This document shows, one piece after another, positions 20,941-30,340 of a stretch of DNA of 64,000 nt (positions are counted from its first letter, which is position 1; the number at the start of each line of letters is the position of its first letter). The stretch covers positions 6,242,460 through 6,306,459 of the forward strand of contig NC_083578.1 of assembly GCF_027579695.1 (NCBI RefSeq), in the 5' to 3' direction. The notes under the pieces were generated by a model. The model saw only the letters and a program-made list of their open reading frames with translations, searched no databases and was not told the DNA's origin. The translations under genes and the position numbers were made by a program. Source of the DNA: Neoarius graeffei (taxonomy: Eukaryota > Chordata > Actinopteri > Siluriformes > Ariidae).

Positions 20941-21065
20941 TAGAGGTGGATGTTGAGCTTCCCAGTGTGGGTCCCTCTGTGTTCTGTGGAGTGGGTCTGG
21001 CTGTCGGACTGCTCGGAGTCGCTACTGGAACTTTCTTCCTCGTCAAAGGAAACAGATGTAACTGA
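11911..21065 (+). CDS. mhc2daa: MHC class II alpha chain, DAA (intact, 4 coding exons)
   Basis: Alpha chain partner of the DAB product in the class II heterodimer. Coding exons are 11911-11968, 12238-12483, 20572-20853 and 20944-21065, with GT-AG introns and phase 1 junctions, giving 235 residues. Exon 1 encodes the leader (MKLFLIFFTLMCVRDTES). Exon 2 is alpha-1, with a cysteine pair in LDCSEK and VPICQQ that is typical of the teleost DA lineage. Exon 3 is the alpha-2 immunoglobulin domain (MLICHSARFFPP...YTCKVEHEALE). Exon 4 is the connecting peptide, a glycine-rich transmembrane helix (FCGVGLAVGLLGVATGTFF) and the tail LVKGNRCN. A further, untranslated exon seems to begin at 21154. Intron 2 is 8.1 kb and packed with mobile elements, while intron 3 is only 90 bp and largely a GT repeat. 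Confidence 0.92.
12189..12226. repeat. (GT)n just upstream of DAA exon 2
   Basis: An uninterrupted GT dinucleotide tract ending 11 bp before the splice acceptor of the alpha-1 exon. A short pyrimidine stretch (TTTCTCTAG) separates it from the exon. Confidence 0.9.
12601..12979 (-). repeat. tRNA-headed SINE, copy 2 (DAA intron 2)
   Basis: A full-length reverse-oriented copy with an excellent target duplication, ACTGACCATTAC, at 12589-12600 and 12980-12991. The tRNA-like head is at the right end. It inserted about 120 bp after DAA exon 2. Confidence 0.93.
12992..13635. other. DAA intron 2, unique part with (AC)n
   Basis: Intronic sequence without a recognisable element apart from a long (AC)n tract at 13303-13357. 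Homology to a dispersed repeat starts at about 13636. Confidence 0.5.
13636..13965. repeat. Dispersed repeat fragment left of the L1-type LINE
   Basis: Contains ACACGAGTGTTTTACTGGGA and a phrase GAAGATATGAAGTTTATCTT at about 13830. That phrase and its reverse complement recur at 20345-20470, on the far side of the LINE. The two pieces look like one older interspersed repeat, possibly a non-autonomous DNA element, split by the LINE and SINE insertions. Exact ends are not clear. Confidence 0.4.
14109..15020 (+). pseudogene. LINE ORF1 protein, one in-frame stop
   Basis: Nucleic-acid-binding ORF1 protein of the L1/Tx1 type. The frame runs from an ATG at 14109 (another at 14160) with an in-frame TGA at 14316-14318, then stays open to 15020. 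After the stop there is a heptad-rich coiled coil (LENLSTTVKQLVSEVGENKK, then LQTEVQTLQKDNAALKKAL). A basic RNA-binding domain follows, with LHGLKELAGEDIRRRVIEVL and DVVHRLGPPP. The arrangement matches the L1 ORF1 (transposase_22) family. The single TGA is its only visible defect. Confidence 0.8.
15355..16269. mobile_element. Foldback element with SINE-like inner arms
   Basis: A 915-bp imperfect palindrome flanked by TA (15353-15354 and 16270-16271). The outer arms (about 15355-15598 and 16034-16269) begin CACTGTAAAAAAAGAATAG and are inverted copies of each other. Inside them lie two inverted tRNA-like modules: 15604-15755 on the - strand and 15850-16005 on the + strand. These have an A-box-like GTGGCTCAGGTGG and a B-box-like GGTTCNANYCC. 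About 95 bp separate the two half-elements. There is no coding capacity. The TA flanks suggest mobilisation by a Tc1/mariner-type transposase. Confidence 0.8.
16358..19895 (+). pseudogene. LINE ORF2: endonuclease and reverse transcriptase, broken
   Basis: ORF2 polyprotein starting MVDSLCCVSLNVRGI at 16358. There is a TGA at 16403-16405, then a long open frame to 18376. Visible domains are the APE endonuclease (VLLQETHS, IVILGGDFNECMD) and the reverse transcriptase (KAPGIDGL, PKPGKD, WRPISLL, LLLDFNKDFDS, GIRQGCPLSPFLF). A one-base shift at about 18374 moves the reading frame before the catalytic ADDT motif (QLADDTILFLQ, about 18430). A SINE then interrupts the C-terminal part. The final segment (19293-19895) has a CCHC knuckle (CSFCDKEGETLVHLFFDC). 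The catalytic YADD-type motif reads LADD here. Confidence 0.83.
18893..19270 (+). repeat. tRNA-headed SINE, copy 3 (inside LINE ORF2)
   Basis: A full-length forward copy: head GGGCGGCACGGTGGTGTAG at the left, tail GATAATGAGATGAGATGAGA at the right. It splits the C-terminal region of LINE ORF2, so it is younger than the LINE. A clean target duplication is not evident. Confidence 0.9.
19903..20327 (+). repeat. 5'-truncated SINE copy 4 joined to an unknown 80-bp fragment
   Basis: From 19984 the sequence is the main SINE without its A-box region, starting at CCTCACAGCAAGAAGG and ending GATAATGAGATGAGATG. Just upstream (19903-19982) is GTGGCAGCGGGGGCATGGTC followed by GGAGGGCGGAGTCAGGGAAG. That stretch belongs to some other repeat, perhaps the edge of an LTR or another SINE. 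The junction at about 19983 suggests template switching or truncation. Confidence 0.7.
20328..20515. repeat. Dispersed repeat fragment right of the L1-type LINE
   Basis: Counterpart of the fragment at 13636-13965. It contains GAAGATATGAAGTTTATTTT and, about 100 bp later, its inverted form (ATAAACTTCATATCTTCGC), so it is partly palindromic. CACTCGTTCACTTCGCTCC lies between. No coding potential. Confidence 0.45.
20909..20943 (+). promoter_or_regulatory. DAA exon 4 acceptor made of a GT microsatellite
   Basis: The 90-bp intron 3 ends CCGTGTGTG...TGTGAGTAG, so the usual polypyrimidine tract is replaced by about 15 GT repeats directly next to the AG at 20942-20943. The downstream frame (EVDVELPSVGPSVF) is correct only with this acceptor. 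UG-rich tracts at acceptors are known targets of TDP-43 and CELF-type proteins; their action here is inference. Confidence 0.6.
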
Positions 21066-21431
21066 CACTTCAGGTAACAACTCGAATAAAACATTATATT
21101 TATAATATTTAATACACTGTTTCTCCCTGATACACCTGTTTCTGTGTTTTCAGACAGAAGTAAAGTGTTCAGAGAAGGTTTAGATTCCAACCATGAATTC
21201 TCATTTAGGTTTTTCACCAAGGAAACTGTTCATCCACTAGAGTTTAATTCATCTGTTAAACCTTGTAATGTTTTATTAAATATGAAGTTTTTTCTTGTTC
21301 CATTGTACACCTGTTGGGTTGAATTTCTTATCTGTGTGCAGAAATCTGTGAATACGTCATTCTTTTCCAATTTGTGTAATGTAATTAATGTTAGAAGAGA
21401 AAATGAAAATGAAAAGGAATGAGCGCCGGCA

Positions 21432-21437
21432 AATAAA
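21432..21437 (+). terminator. Likely poly(A) signal of DAA
   Basis: AATAAA lies 367 bp after the DAA stop codon, in the untranslated last exon that appears to start at 21154 after a TTTTCAG acceptor. It is followed by an A-rich stretch. Confidence 0.55.
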
Positions 21438-21494
21438 GAAAAAAAACTTTATTTCCATGAATGTGAATGATGATGTGATTTCTGTTTCTACATG

Positions 21495-24400
21495 GATGTC
21501 ACTTTCAGTCACTCGTTCCACCAGTAAAACATAATCTCTGTATGAGTCTAATCCAGCATGTCCTGGGTCTGCCCTGGGGTCTCCTCCCAGTGGGGCATGC
21601 CCAGAAAACCTCCCTTGGGAGGCTTACAGGGGGCATCCTAACAAGGTGCCCAAACCACCTCAACTGACTCCTTTCGATGTGGAGGAGCAATGGTTCTACT
21701 CAGAGTCTTTCCCAAATGACTAAGCTTCTCACCCTGTCTCTAAGGGAGAGCCCAGCCACTCTGCAAAGAAAACTCATTTCTACCGCTTGTATCCGTAATC
21801 TCATTCTTTTGGTCACTACCCATAGCTCGTGACGATAGGTGAGAGTGGGAACGTAGATGGACCAATAAATTGAGAGCTTTGCCTTTTGGCTCAGCTCTCT
21901 CTTTATCACAACAGACCAGTTTAGCGTCCACATCACTGCTGACACTGCCCCGATCCATCTGTCCAACTCCCACTCTCCCTTACCCTCACTCGTGAACAAA
22001 ACCCCGAGATACTTAAACTCCTCCACTTTAGGTAGCAACTCCCCCCTGACCTGGAGTAGGCACTCCACCCATTTCTGGCTGAGCGCCATGGCCATGGACT
22101 TGGAGGTGTTGATCCTCATCCCAGCCGCTTTGCACTCAGCTGCAAACCATCCCAGCATATGGTGTAAGTCACAGATTGATGAAGCCAACAGGACCACATC
22201 ATCCGCAAAAAGCAGAGACGTGATCCTGATGCCACCAAACCAGACACCCTCCTCCCCTTGGCTGCACCTAGAAATTCTGTCCATAAAAGTTATGAACAGA
22301 ACCGGTGACCAAGGAGAGCCCTGGCAAAGTCCAACATGCACCAGGAATGAGTCCGACTTACTGCCAGCAATGCAAACCAAACTCCTGCTCCGGTCATACA
22401 GGGACCGAATGACCTGCAGTAGTAAGCCCTGAACCCCATACTCCCAAAGCACCCCCGACAGGGCACCATGAGGGACGCAGTCGTAAGCTTTCTCCAGGTC
22501 CACAAAACACATGTAGACCAATTGGGCAAACTCCCATGCACCCTCCAGTACCCTTGCAAGGGTAAAGAGTTGGTCCAGTGTTCCACGACCAGGATGAAAA
22601 CGGCATTGTTCCTCCTGAATCCAAGGTTCGGCTATCAACTGGACTCTCCTCTCCAGCACCCCAGCATAGGCTTTCCCAGGGAGGCTGAGAAGTGTGATCC
22701 CCCCACGGCCGGCCCAAGGCATAAGCAAATTAAGCGCCCGCTTAGGGCCCCACACACCACCAGGGGGCCCCCAAGAGCAGTTGGAATGCCCACCTGCGAA
22801 AATATTTTTAATTAAAAAAACGTAATATCAATGACATGATATAGCAGAAACAAAAGACACAAAAATAAGACACAAAATAACGTTTTTTGTATCATTTTCA
22901 TAGTTGGTACATTAGGTTAACTAATCCTTGCTGCTGGTTGCTGCCACTGCGCTCCTGCACAACCAGACGCACGTGACGTGACAGGAGTTATTCACTTCGG
23001 AAGATAGGTGGACTAGATGGCTAAGCCATGTCTCAAAAAAGAAATTATCCATCTGGGGCAGAGAAGAGGAAGAAACAAGAGGAAGATGATCAAGCACTGA
23101 TGATGACAGGAAAAAGGACAAGTGTTGTCTTTCCGAACAGCGAGTTATTTTAGGCGAGTTTTCATATTTTCTCCTATAAATAGTTTTAAGTGTAACATAA
23201 TAGGTTGTTGTTGTGTTATTGTTGATGTTATTATGCTGCAAATTTCTCTGTTCATTTTGTGAATTTATTTAAGATTTCTTTTAAGATGTAAGGTTTATTC
23301 CAGATTTTAAGATTTATTTATTTGTTTGTTATTTAATAACAGTTACAAGTACAAGTACTAAGTACTGTTTGTAAGAACTGTGTATGTTAGGTTTTGTTTT
23401 GCACATTAGTGCAAAATAAACTGGTTAACTTGTTTACATATACAGTGTCTTGTCTACTGATTTGTTGTTTTACTTACAAATATGCCACACATCACTCTGA
23501 ATATTTTATATTGCAATAGCCACAAGTTGCAGTATAATGTAAACCAACTAAAAATGCAGATTATGGTGGGTGGCTAGACTAACTAGACTAACTGTGTAGC
23601 CTAAGAAATAATAAGGCAGCTAGCAGTGTAGTTTTGGTGGTGTGGGGGCCCCCAAATCAAATTCTGCTTAGGGCCCCTTAAAGGCTTGGGCCGGCCCTGG
23701 ATCCCCCTATAGTTGGAACACACTCTCTGGTCCCCAACCTCCACGCAATGTTGAAGAGGTGTGTCAGCCAAGACAGCCCAACAACATCCAGTGTCTTCAG
23801 GAACTCAGGATGAATCTCATCCACCCCCAGAGCCTGGCCACCGAGGAGCTTTTTAACCACCTCAGCAACCTCAGCCCCTGTGATGGGCGAGTCCTCCCAA
23901 GCACCCTCAGACTCTGCATCCTCCTCAGACAACATGGAGGTGGGATTGAGGAGATCCTCAAAGTATTCCTTCCACCGTTGGATGATGTCCCCAGTTGAGG
24001 TCAACAGCACTCCATCCTCGCTGTAAACAGTAGGGACAGAGCACTGTTTTCCTTTCCTGAGCCGCCGGACAGTTTGCCAGAATCTCTTTGAGGCTGACCG
24101 AAAGTGTTTGTTATGGCCAAACCGTGCATGACACAAAAGTCCAACAACTGAACACCACTCGGGTTCAGATCAGGTAGGCCGTACCTCCCAATCACACCCC
24201 TCCAGGTCTCACTGTCATTGCCCACGTGAGCATTGAAGTCCCCCAATAAAACAATGAAGTCCCCTCGTGGTGCACTGTCTAGCACCCCACTCAAGGACTC
24301 CAAGAAGGCTGGGTACTCTGAACTACCATTTGGCGCATAAGTGCAAATGATAGTCAGAGTCCGTTCCCCGACCCAAAGGCGCAGGGAAACAACCCTCTCA

Positions 24401-24950
24401 TTCACTGGGGAGAGCTCCAATGTTAGCGCACCAAACTGGGGGGCTACCAATAGCCCCACCCCTGCCCGGCGCCGCTCACCCTTGGCAACTCCAGCATAGA
24501 AGAGAGTCCAACCCCTCTCCAGGAAATTGATTCCAAAGCCCAAGCTATGCTTTGAGGTGAGCCCAACTATATCTAGTCAGTACCACTCAACCTCACGCAC
24601 AAGCTCAGGCTCCTTTCCCACCAGAGAGGTGACATTCCATTGCCCAAAAGCCAGTTTTGTCAGCCGGGGATTAGTACGCCAGGGCCTCCGCCTTTGGCTG
24701 CCACCCGATCCACAGTGCACCGGACTTTTACGGTACCTCCTGCACGTGGTGGGTCCACAGGAGAGTGGTTCCGTGTTGCTCATTCGGGCTGGGTCCAGCC
24801 AGGCCCCACGGATATAGGCCCGACCACCAGGCATTCGCCAATGAGCCCCTCCTCCGGGCCTGGCTCCAGGGTGGGGCCCCGGCATTCCTGGTCTGGGCGA
24901 GGGTACTTGGATACCTGTTTTTTTTTTCTTTCATAAGGGTCCTTTTGAAT
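21495..24950 (-). mobile_element. Rex3-type RTE LINE between DAA and DAB copy 2
   Basis: A LINE on the - strand reading from about 24950 to about 21495. It has an APE endonuclease at about 24690-24150 ([52 protein letters not shown]). The reverse transcriptase starts at about 24130 and, after an inserted hAT element (22704-23699), continues at 22690-21700 (CFVDLEKAYDCVP; GLCQGSPWSPVLF; LLFADDVVLLA). The tail encodes LRWFGHLVRMPP and GRRPQGRPRT. Segment 22302-22323 closely resembles the PCR primer site used for Rex3 (recalled from the literature), supporting the Rex3/RTE assignment. Several frame breaks make it inactive. Its 5' end abuts the upstream region of DAB copy 2. Confidence 0.85.
22704..23699. 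mobile_element. Non-autonomous hAT element inside Rex3
   Basis: A 996-bp element with ends CACGGCCGGCCCAAGGC and GGCTTGGGCCGGCCCTG. It is flanked by an exact 8-bp target duplication GATCCCCC at 22696-22703 and 23700-23707, as hAT elements produce. Near 23031 it keeps a short exon-like frame (MSQKRNYPSGAEKRKKQEED) resembling the N-terminus of ZMYM-like hAT transposases. The rest of a transposase is absent. GGGGCCC-rich subterminal phrases occur at both ends. It interrupts the Rex3 reverse transcriptase. Confidence 0.9.
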
Positions 24951-25133
24951 AAGAAGAAGAAGAAGAAGAGAAGAAGAAATTGAAAATGAGATCATTGTTG
25001 TTGATTTCTCACACTCATACGTACTTACAGTTTGAGAGAGAAATAATCCTGAACTTGTCTTAACTGATGAATTCAGAAGTTTTAAATAGTGAACTGATGG
25101 ATTTAAACCTGACAGCTTTAACAGGTGAACAGT

Positions 25134-25140
25134 ATTGGTT
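25134..25140 (+). promoter_or_regulatory. Candidate Y-box of DAB copy 2
   Basis: ATTGGTT lies 144 bp before the start codon, in a block nearly identical to the DAB copy 1 upstream region. A GT microsatellite between box and gene is longer here than in copy 1. Confidence 0.4.
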
Positions 25141-25191
25141 TGAATTCTGCCTGGAAACATGTGACCGTGTGTGTGTGTGTGGTGCAGGATT

Positions 25192-25228
<37 letters not shown>

Positions 25229-25283
25229 TAGAGCTGCTTCACCCACACTTTCCTCAGTAAGAGAACACACTCAGAGAGGAACA

Positions 25284-26127
25284 ATGTCGGAGCTGCTGAG
25301 AATACTGCTCCTCTTACTGCCTGCCATCCTGCACACAGCAAGTGAGTATTAGATCAGCTGCTGAGGTTAGTCTGGATGTTTTTATTTGTTTGTTTGTTTA
25401 AGTAGCTATGTTGTGTTTTTAAAGAAAACAAATAAATAAAATAAGCTCATGTTTAGAAGGATGCAGTTTGTTTATTAAATTTGTCAGAAGAATATTACAG
25501 AACTCGAAATGTATTGATTTATTATGTGTTTAGAGGCAGGTTTAATCACAGAATTAATTTTTAAAATAAACATTAAAATATATTTTAAAAATAAAAGCTG
25601 TATTACTCTCCATTTTAACAGTAAAATAAAGCTTTGGTGTTATTTTTCTCTCAGATGGACATACACTGTCACTGTGACATCGGTGCTTCTGGAGCTCTGA
25701 TGATCTCAGTGACATGGAGTTCATAGAGTCTTCCATCTTCAATAAGATCAAATACAAGGTGTTTAACAGCACTCTGGGGAAGTTTGTGGGATACACTGCA
25801 CACGGCATCTATAACGCAGAGAGATTGAACAAAGACACTGCAAAACTGCAATCACTGAAAGCCGAAGTGGAACGTTTCTGTAAGCACAATGCTCAGATTT
25901 ACTACAGCAACGTCCTCAGTAAAGCAGGTGAGATTATTTGTGAACCTCAAAACTTTGATTCGGTAATATTTCCAGTATTTCCTCATTCTGCAGCAGATTT
26001 ATCTTTATTTTTGCAGTAGTTTATTTGCACATTAAAATACAGAGTATAATATACACTGAGCTATTCTTCTGTAGCTTATTAGATACCAAATTAAATTTGT
26101 TATCTAAAAACCTAATTCATACCTACA

Positions 26128-26162
<35 letters not shown>

Positions 26163-26743
26163 ACTCGAAGCTAGAAGTTGATGTTGTTGTGGTTTAATTG
26201 TGCAGTTGAGCCCCGGGTTAAGGTCACTTTGGTACAGAAGTCAGATGGCACTCACCCAACCAGGCTGATGTGCAGCGCTTACAGCTTTTACCCCCGACAC
26301 ATTGAGGTGACCTGGCTGAGAAAAGGGAAAGAAGTTAAGGGAGGTGTAACGTCCACTGAGGAGATGGCTGATGGAGACTGGTACTATCAGATCCACTCAC
26401 ATCTGGAGTACATGCCTGAATCTGGAGAGGAGATCTCCTGTGTGGTGCAACACGCCAGCTTCCAAAAGCCCATGGTCTATAAGTGGGGTGAGTCTGATCA
26501 CATTAAACTAAACTAAAAAAAAAGACATTATTTTTGAAACAGGGCGAAACTGACCTGCTGATTTATATTCTTCATTCTGACATTTATTTATTTATTTATT
26601 TATTTTACTACCTCACAGACTCTTCTGCTCCTGCATCTGATAAGAGTAAGATTGCTATCGGGGTTTCAGGTCTGGTGTTGGGGATCATGTTTTCAGCTGC
26701 TGGATTCATCTACTACAGGAAGAAATGCTCAGCTGCTTACTAA
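25284..26743 (+). pseudogene. mhc2dab: MHC class II beta chain, DAB copy 2, premature stop in beta-1
   Basis: A second class II beta gene. Exons are 25284-25341, 25655-25927, 26206-26487 and 26619-26743, all GT-AG with phase 1 junctions. The leader is identical to copy 1. Exon 2 has an in-frame TGA at 25675-25677 (codon 27, between leader and first beta-1 cysteine). The rest of beta-1 (HRCFWSSDDLSDMEF...RFCKHNAQIYY), beta-2 and the transmembrane exon stay open. The last exon ends in KKCSAAY and a stop, without the extra tail exon used by copy 1. Read through the stop, it would be 245 residues. All splice sites look sound, so it is either a very young pseudogene, a null allele or a base error. 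Alternative splicing that skips the stop would lose the first cysteine. Confidence 0.85.
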
Positions 26744-26850
26744 GGTGAAGATCAGAGTTTGATGTGCTAAAAGCAAAATTAGTAAAGATAAAAATGAACA
26801 ATTTAGTAACAATGCTCAGTCATCTTTTTTTAACAAATCTAATAATTTCT

Positions 26851-26856
26851 AATAAA
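26851..26856 (+). terminator. Likely poly(A) signal of DAB copy 2
   Basis: AATAAA lies 108 bp after the copy 2 stop codon, much closer than the signal used as the candidate for copy 1. Confidence 0.5.
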
Positions 26857-27460
26857 GCTCTAATATGCCCAATCATTAATTTCTCAATGATTAAACATAA
26901 CTAAACGATAACCTACACTATGCTTATTTATTCTCATTATCTCTAGCCGCTTTATCCTGTTCTACAGGGTCGCAGGCAAGCTGGAGCCTATCCCAGCTGA
27001 CTACGGGTGAAAGGCGGGGTACACCCTGGACAAGTTGCCAGGTCATCACAGGGCTGACACATAGACACAGACAACCATTCACACTCACATTCACACCTAC
27101 GGTCAATTTAGAGTCACCAGTTAACCTAACCTGCATGTCTTTGGACTGTGGGGGAAACCAGAGCACCATACCTGTCAACCCTCCCGTTTTTCCCGGGAAA
27201 TCCCTTATTTTGACTTATTTCCCGCTGTCTTCCCGTTTTTTTTTTTTTTCCTGAAAATATCCCGTATTTTCACATTATATAAAAGTCGGTAGGTCCAGAA
27301 TTCATGACACGCCTCTGACAGGAGTTTACAGCAGGAAGTCGGGCCATGAATTCACGTCCCCACCCTCTCCAGTACAGCAGGTGGCAGTCTAGTAATTACA
27401 CATTGATTTTAATTGCATGTCTGTGAAGAAGACTGTCAGAACCATAGTGCTAGTCTGACC

Positions 27461-28545
27461 CATAGATTTACATAGAAGACTAGATTCCTCACCGCGTATT
27501 CCAGAACGTCCGCACAGGGCGGCCATCTTACCACAGACAAGGGGTATGAAGACTTACGCAAGCACAGCCCAGGACTCACATTATGATTTACAGGAAATCA
27601 AAGTACTGACTTTGATGACAAGATGATGTGTGTGTCTGTTTTAATTGTAGATGTTTATATCAGTATGTTTAGTTTTATTTTAACTGCACATTGGAGCCTA
27701 GTCAAATGAAATTTCAATCTTCTGTGCTAACATATATTGACTTTGACATGATAATCAGCTTTGAATGTTCTTTTTGTAAATGTAAAAATATCTTTTTATC
27801 CTTGGAAGTATAACCACGTGTGATTAATTAAATTTTTTTTTTTGTCACAAACTACCGTGACTCGCTGTCACTGTTTTATACTATTACTTACTCGGGCAGT
27901 GCATTTGTTATTATGCTATGATGTGAGTTTACATTTGTTATTATGCTATGATGTGAGTTTACATTTGTTATTATGCTATGATGTGAGTTTACATTTGTTA
28001 TTATGCTATGATGTGAGTGCATTAGGTTTTTGAGGTGGATGAAGTATTTCTGAAGTTTCAGAAGTGAGTAAGCTGTTTATTTAACTTTAGCTTCCCCTAC
28101 GGCCCTATCACATATAAAAATATTTTCACTAAAAATTGGAAATAAATTGTATGGTTATTTGTCCTAAGGCCGCAGTTATCCATAAGTATGCAGTGTTAGG
28201 CTTCTCACAGCAGAGGAATTTCAGCATGCATCCTATCTTACAGTCTGTAGTATACTGAAATATTTTCACCAAGCAATGCGTATTTTTTTAAAACATAAAA
28301 TGATTATTCATCATTAATACCATAAATACATACTTCCGTTTGTTTTTTTTTATATAACAAACCAAACCGTTTGAATATCGATTGAAATTTGAGGACGTTA
28401 CGGTCATCTGAAAAGTACATATCGCTACCAACACAATGTAATGGGTAAGCCAGCTGTCTGAGGTAAGATGGCCGCCATGTGCGGCTGTTCGACTTCATTG
28501 ACGGGCAACGGGGACGAGGCATCTAGTCTTCTATGTAAATCTATG
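27461..28545. mobile_element. hAT-type element nested in the hAT element
   Basis: A 1085-bp element with inverted ends CATAGATTTACATAGAAGAC and its reverse complement, flanked by exact 8-bp duplications GTCTGACC (27453-27460 and 28546-28553). GGCGGCCATCTTACC near the left end and GGTAAGATGGCCGCC near the right end extend the inverted relation. No transposase was found. It contains a small tandem repeat (27902-28019). Confidence 0.88.
27902..28019. repeat. 30-bp tandem repeat, about 4 copies
   Basis: Four near-identical 30-bp units containing TTTGTTATTATGCTATGATG, inside the inner hAT-type element. The 30-bp period keeps an open frame by chance, giving a repeated leucine-rich peptide that should not be read as a protein. 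Confidence 0.9.
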
Positions 28546-29098
28546 GTCTGACCAAGGTCACTGCTCGGAACTTCTCACAAAACTAAAAGATGGTCATAAT
28601 TCTTTCCTCAGGGAGCGAGTTTCAGTAGACGGCGAGACTAGAGACATGAATAAAGAAAGGAGCGAGGCAAAACCAAAAAAGGTGTATTGCTGCTACTTGC
28701 CCAAATGGCAGGACGAATTTAATTTTGTGAAGAAAAGTCAGTTCGATTACCGACTTTCTGAAATTTTCGGAAAGTTTGACTTTCCGAAATTTTCCCTTAT
28801 TTTGAGTTAAAATCTGGGAAATATCCCTTTTTTTCAAACCTCAAAGTTGACAGGTATGCAGAGCACCTGGAGGAAACCCACGTGGACAACATGCAAACTC
28901 CGCACAGAAAGGCCCTCACCGGCCACGGGGCTCAAACCCTGACCTTCTTACTGCGAGGCGACAGCGCTAACCACTACACCATTGTGCCGCCCTGCTTAAC
29001 TATTATTACATTAAAAGTTGTTGATTTAGAAATGTATTTGCAATTTGGGATGGCCTTACCTTTCACAAGAATGAGGTGGGATGCATAAATATAATTAT

Positions 29099-30340
29099 CA
29101 GAACCACTTTTATCAAAGAACATTATTTACATTACAGTATTTGCAATGAGTGGTATTTGGCGGGTGGCTCTGTTCTGGGACCTCCCTACCCTTCCACATG
29201 CATACGTGGAAAGCCATGTGCCTACATGGAAAGGCTAAAGCATGGAGAGCCACAGCAAACCTCCCCTCCCAGTAGGGTACAGAACAGAGCAGGCATGACA
29301 ACAGATGACATTGATTAAGGTCGGAATATGGGACCTCCCTGCCCTTCCATATGGCTAAAGCAGGGAGGGTGCAGCAATGGAAATGGCATGGATTAAGGGA
29401 CCTCCCTGCCCTTCCACATGCCTGCATGGAAAAGCTTGAGGTAGGGAGAACACCTCCTTGGCTTTCTATGTGCCTGCATGGAATGGCTAAAGTAGGGAGG
29501 ATGGCAGCAACAAAAATGGGGGTGTTCCCGGTCTGCAGTGATTATCATGTATCAGAACGTGGTTCAAGGAAGGACAATGAGTGAACCACAGAAGAGTACC
29601 TGCACAACTGCTAAAAAGTTAATGCTGGCTATGACAGAAAGGTGTTAGAATGCACAGCATATCACAACTGCTTTGTATGGGCTGAGTAGCTGCAGACTGG
29701 TCAGGGTGCTCATGCTGACTCTTGTCCATTAGGACAATAGGCATGTGAGCATCAGAACTGGACCATGGAGCAATGGAAGAAGGTGCCTGGACTGGGCATC
29801 AATGATATAGAAATGACATTGATTAAAGTCAGACAGCGTGAAATGGGAGGAGTTGGGGTGGAGGTGGGTTGCAAAATGGCTTTCAGAGGAAACAGCAAAG
29901 GTAGACACGTTAAAGCATCTTAAATAAGGTGCTCTATGAAAGACTTGTCAATAGAACGCATTGAAGGGAATCAGCTGAGCTGACAGTTGATGTGGGCTGG
30001 CTTGAGATCAGCTGCAGTCAGCTGATGTTGCTGGGATTGAGGGCTGATCTTGACTTCATGGCCTGCCAGAACTAGGCTACACTTGATTTCTGTCAGAACC
30101 ACTTTCATCAAGGAACATTATTTACATTGAAATATTTGCAACAAGTTGTGTTTGTCAAGTGGCTCTGTTCTGGGACTTCCCTGCCCCTCAACATGCATAC
30201 ATGGACAGCCTTGGGGCAGGGGCAGCACACCTCCCTGTCTTATCATGTGCCTACATGGAAAGGCTAAAACAAGGAAAGCCACAGCAAAAAAAAAAAACCT
30301 ACCACACCAGGCAGACCTCCCTGGCCTTCTATGCTTTCAT
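29099..30340. repeat. Locally duplicated hairpin-rich repeat
   Basis: A block at 29099-29265 (CAGAACCACTTTTATCAAAG...) recurs in diverged form at 30094-30290. Between and within them are short hairpin-like units. These combine a CCTCCCTGCCCTTCCA arm, a CATGCMTRCATGG core and a GCTAAAGCAGGGAGG-type arm, at about 29180-29260, 29334-29375, 29400-29445, 29455-29510 and 30170-30285. No coding frame of interest is seen. The family is not recognised. Confidence 0.55.

Larger units (their letters stand above)
27167..28858 (+). mobile_element. hAT element inside the SINE
   Basis: A 1692-bp element with ends CATACCTGTCAAC and GTTGACAGGTATG. It is flanked by an exact 8-bp duplication CAGAGCAC (27159-27166 and 28859-28866). 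Near its right end a short + strand frame, MNKERSEAKPKKVYCCYLPK (from 28646), continues WQDEFNFVKKS. It resembles the N-terminus of a hAT/ZBED transposase. It hosts a second hAT-type insertion (27461-28545). Confidence 0.88.
26927..28992 (-). repeat. tRNA-headed SINE, copy 5, split by a hAT nest
   Basis: Reverse-oriented SINE in two halves: tail half 26927-27166 and head half 28859-28992, with a hAT element between them. The outer flanks TGCTTA at 26921-26926 and 28993-28998 are a likely target duplication. The halves join perfectly once the hAT and one 8-bp duplication are removed. Confidence 0.88.
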
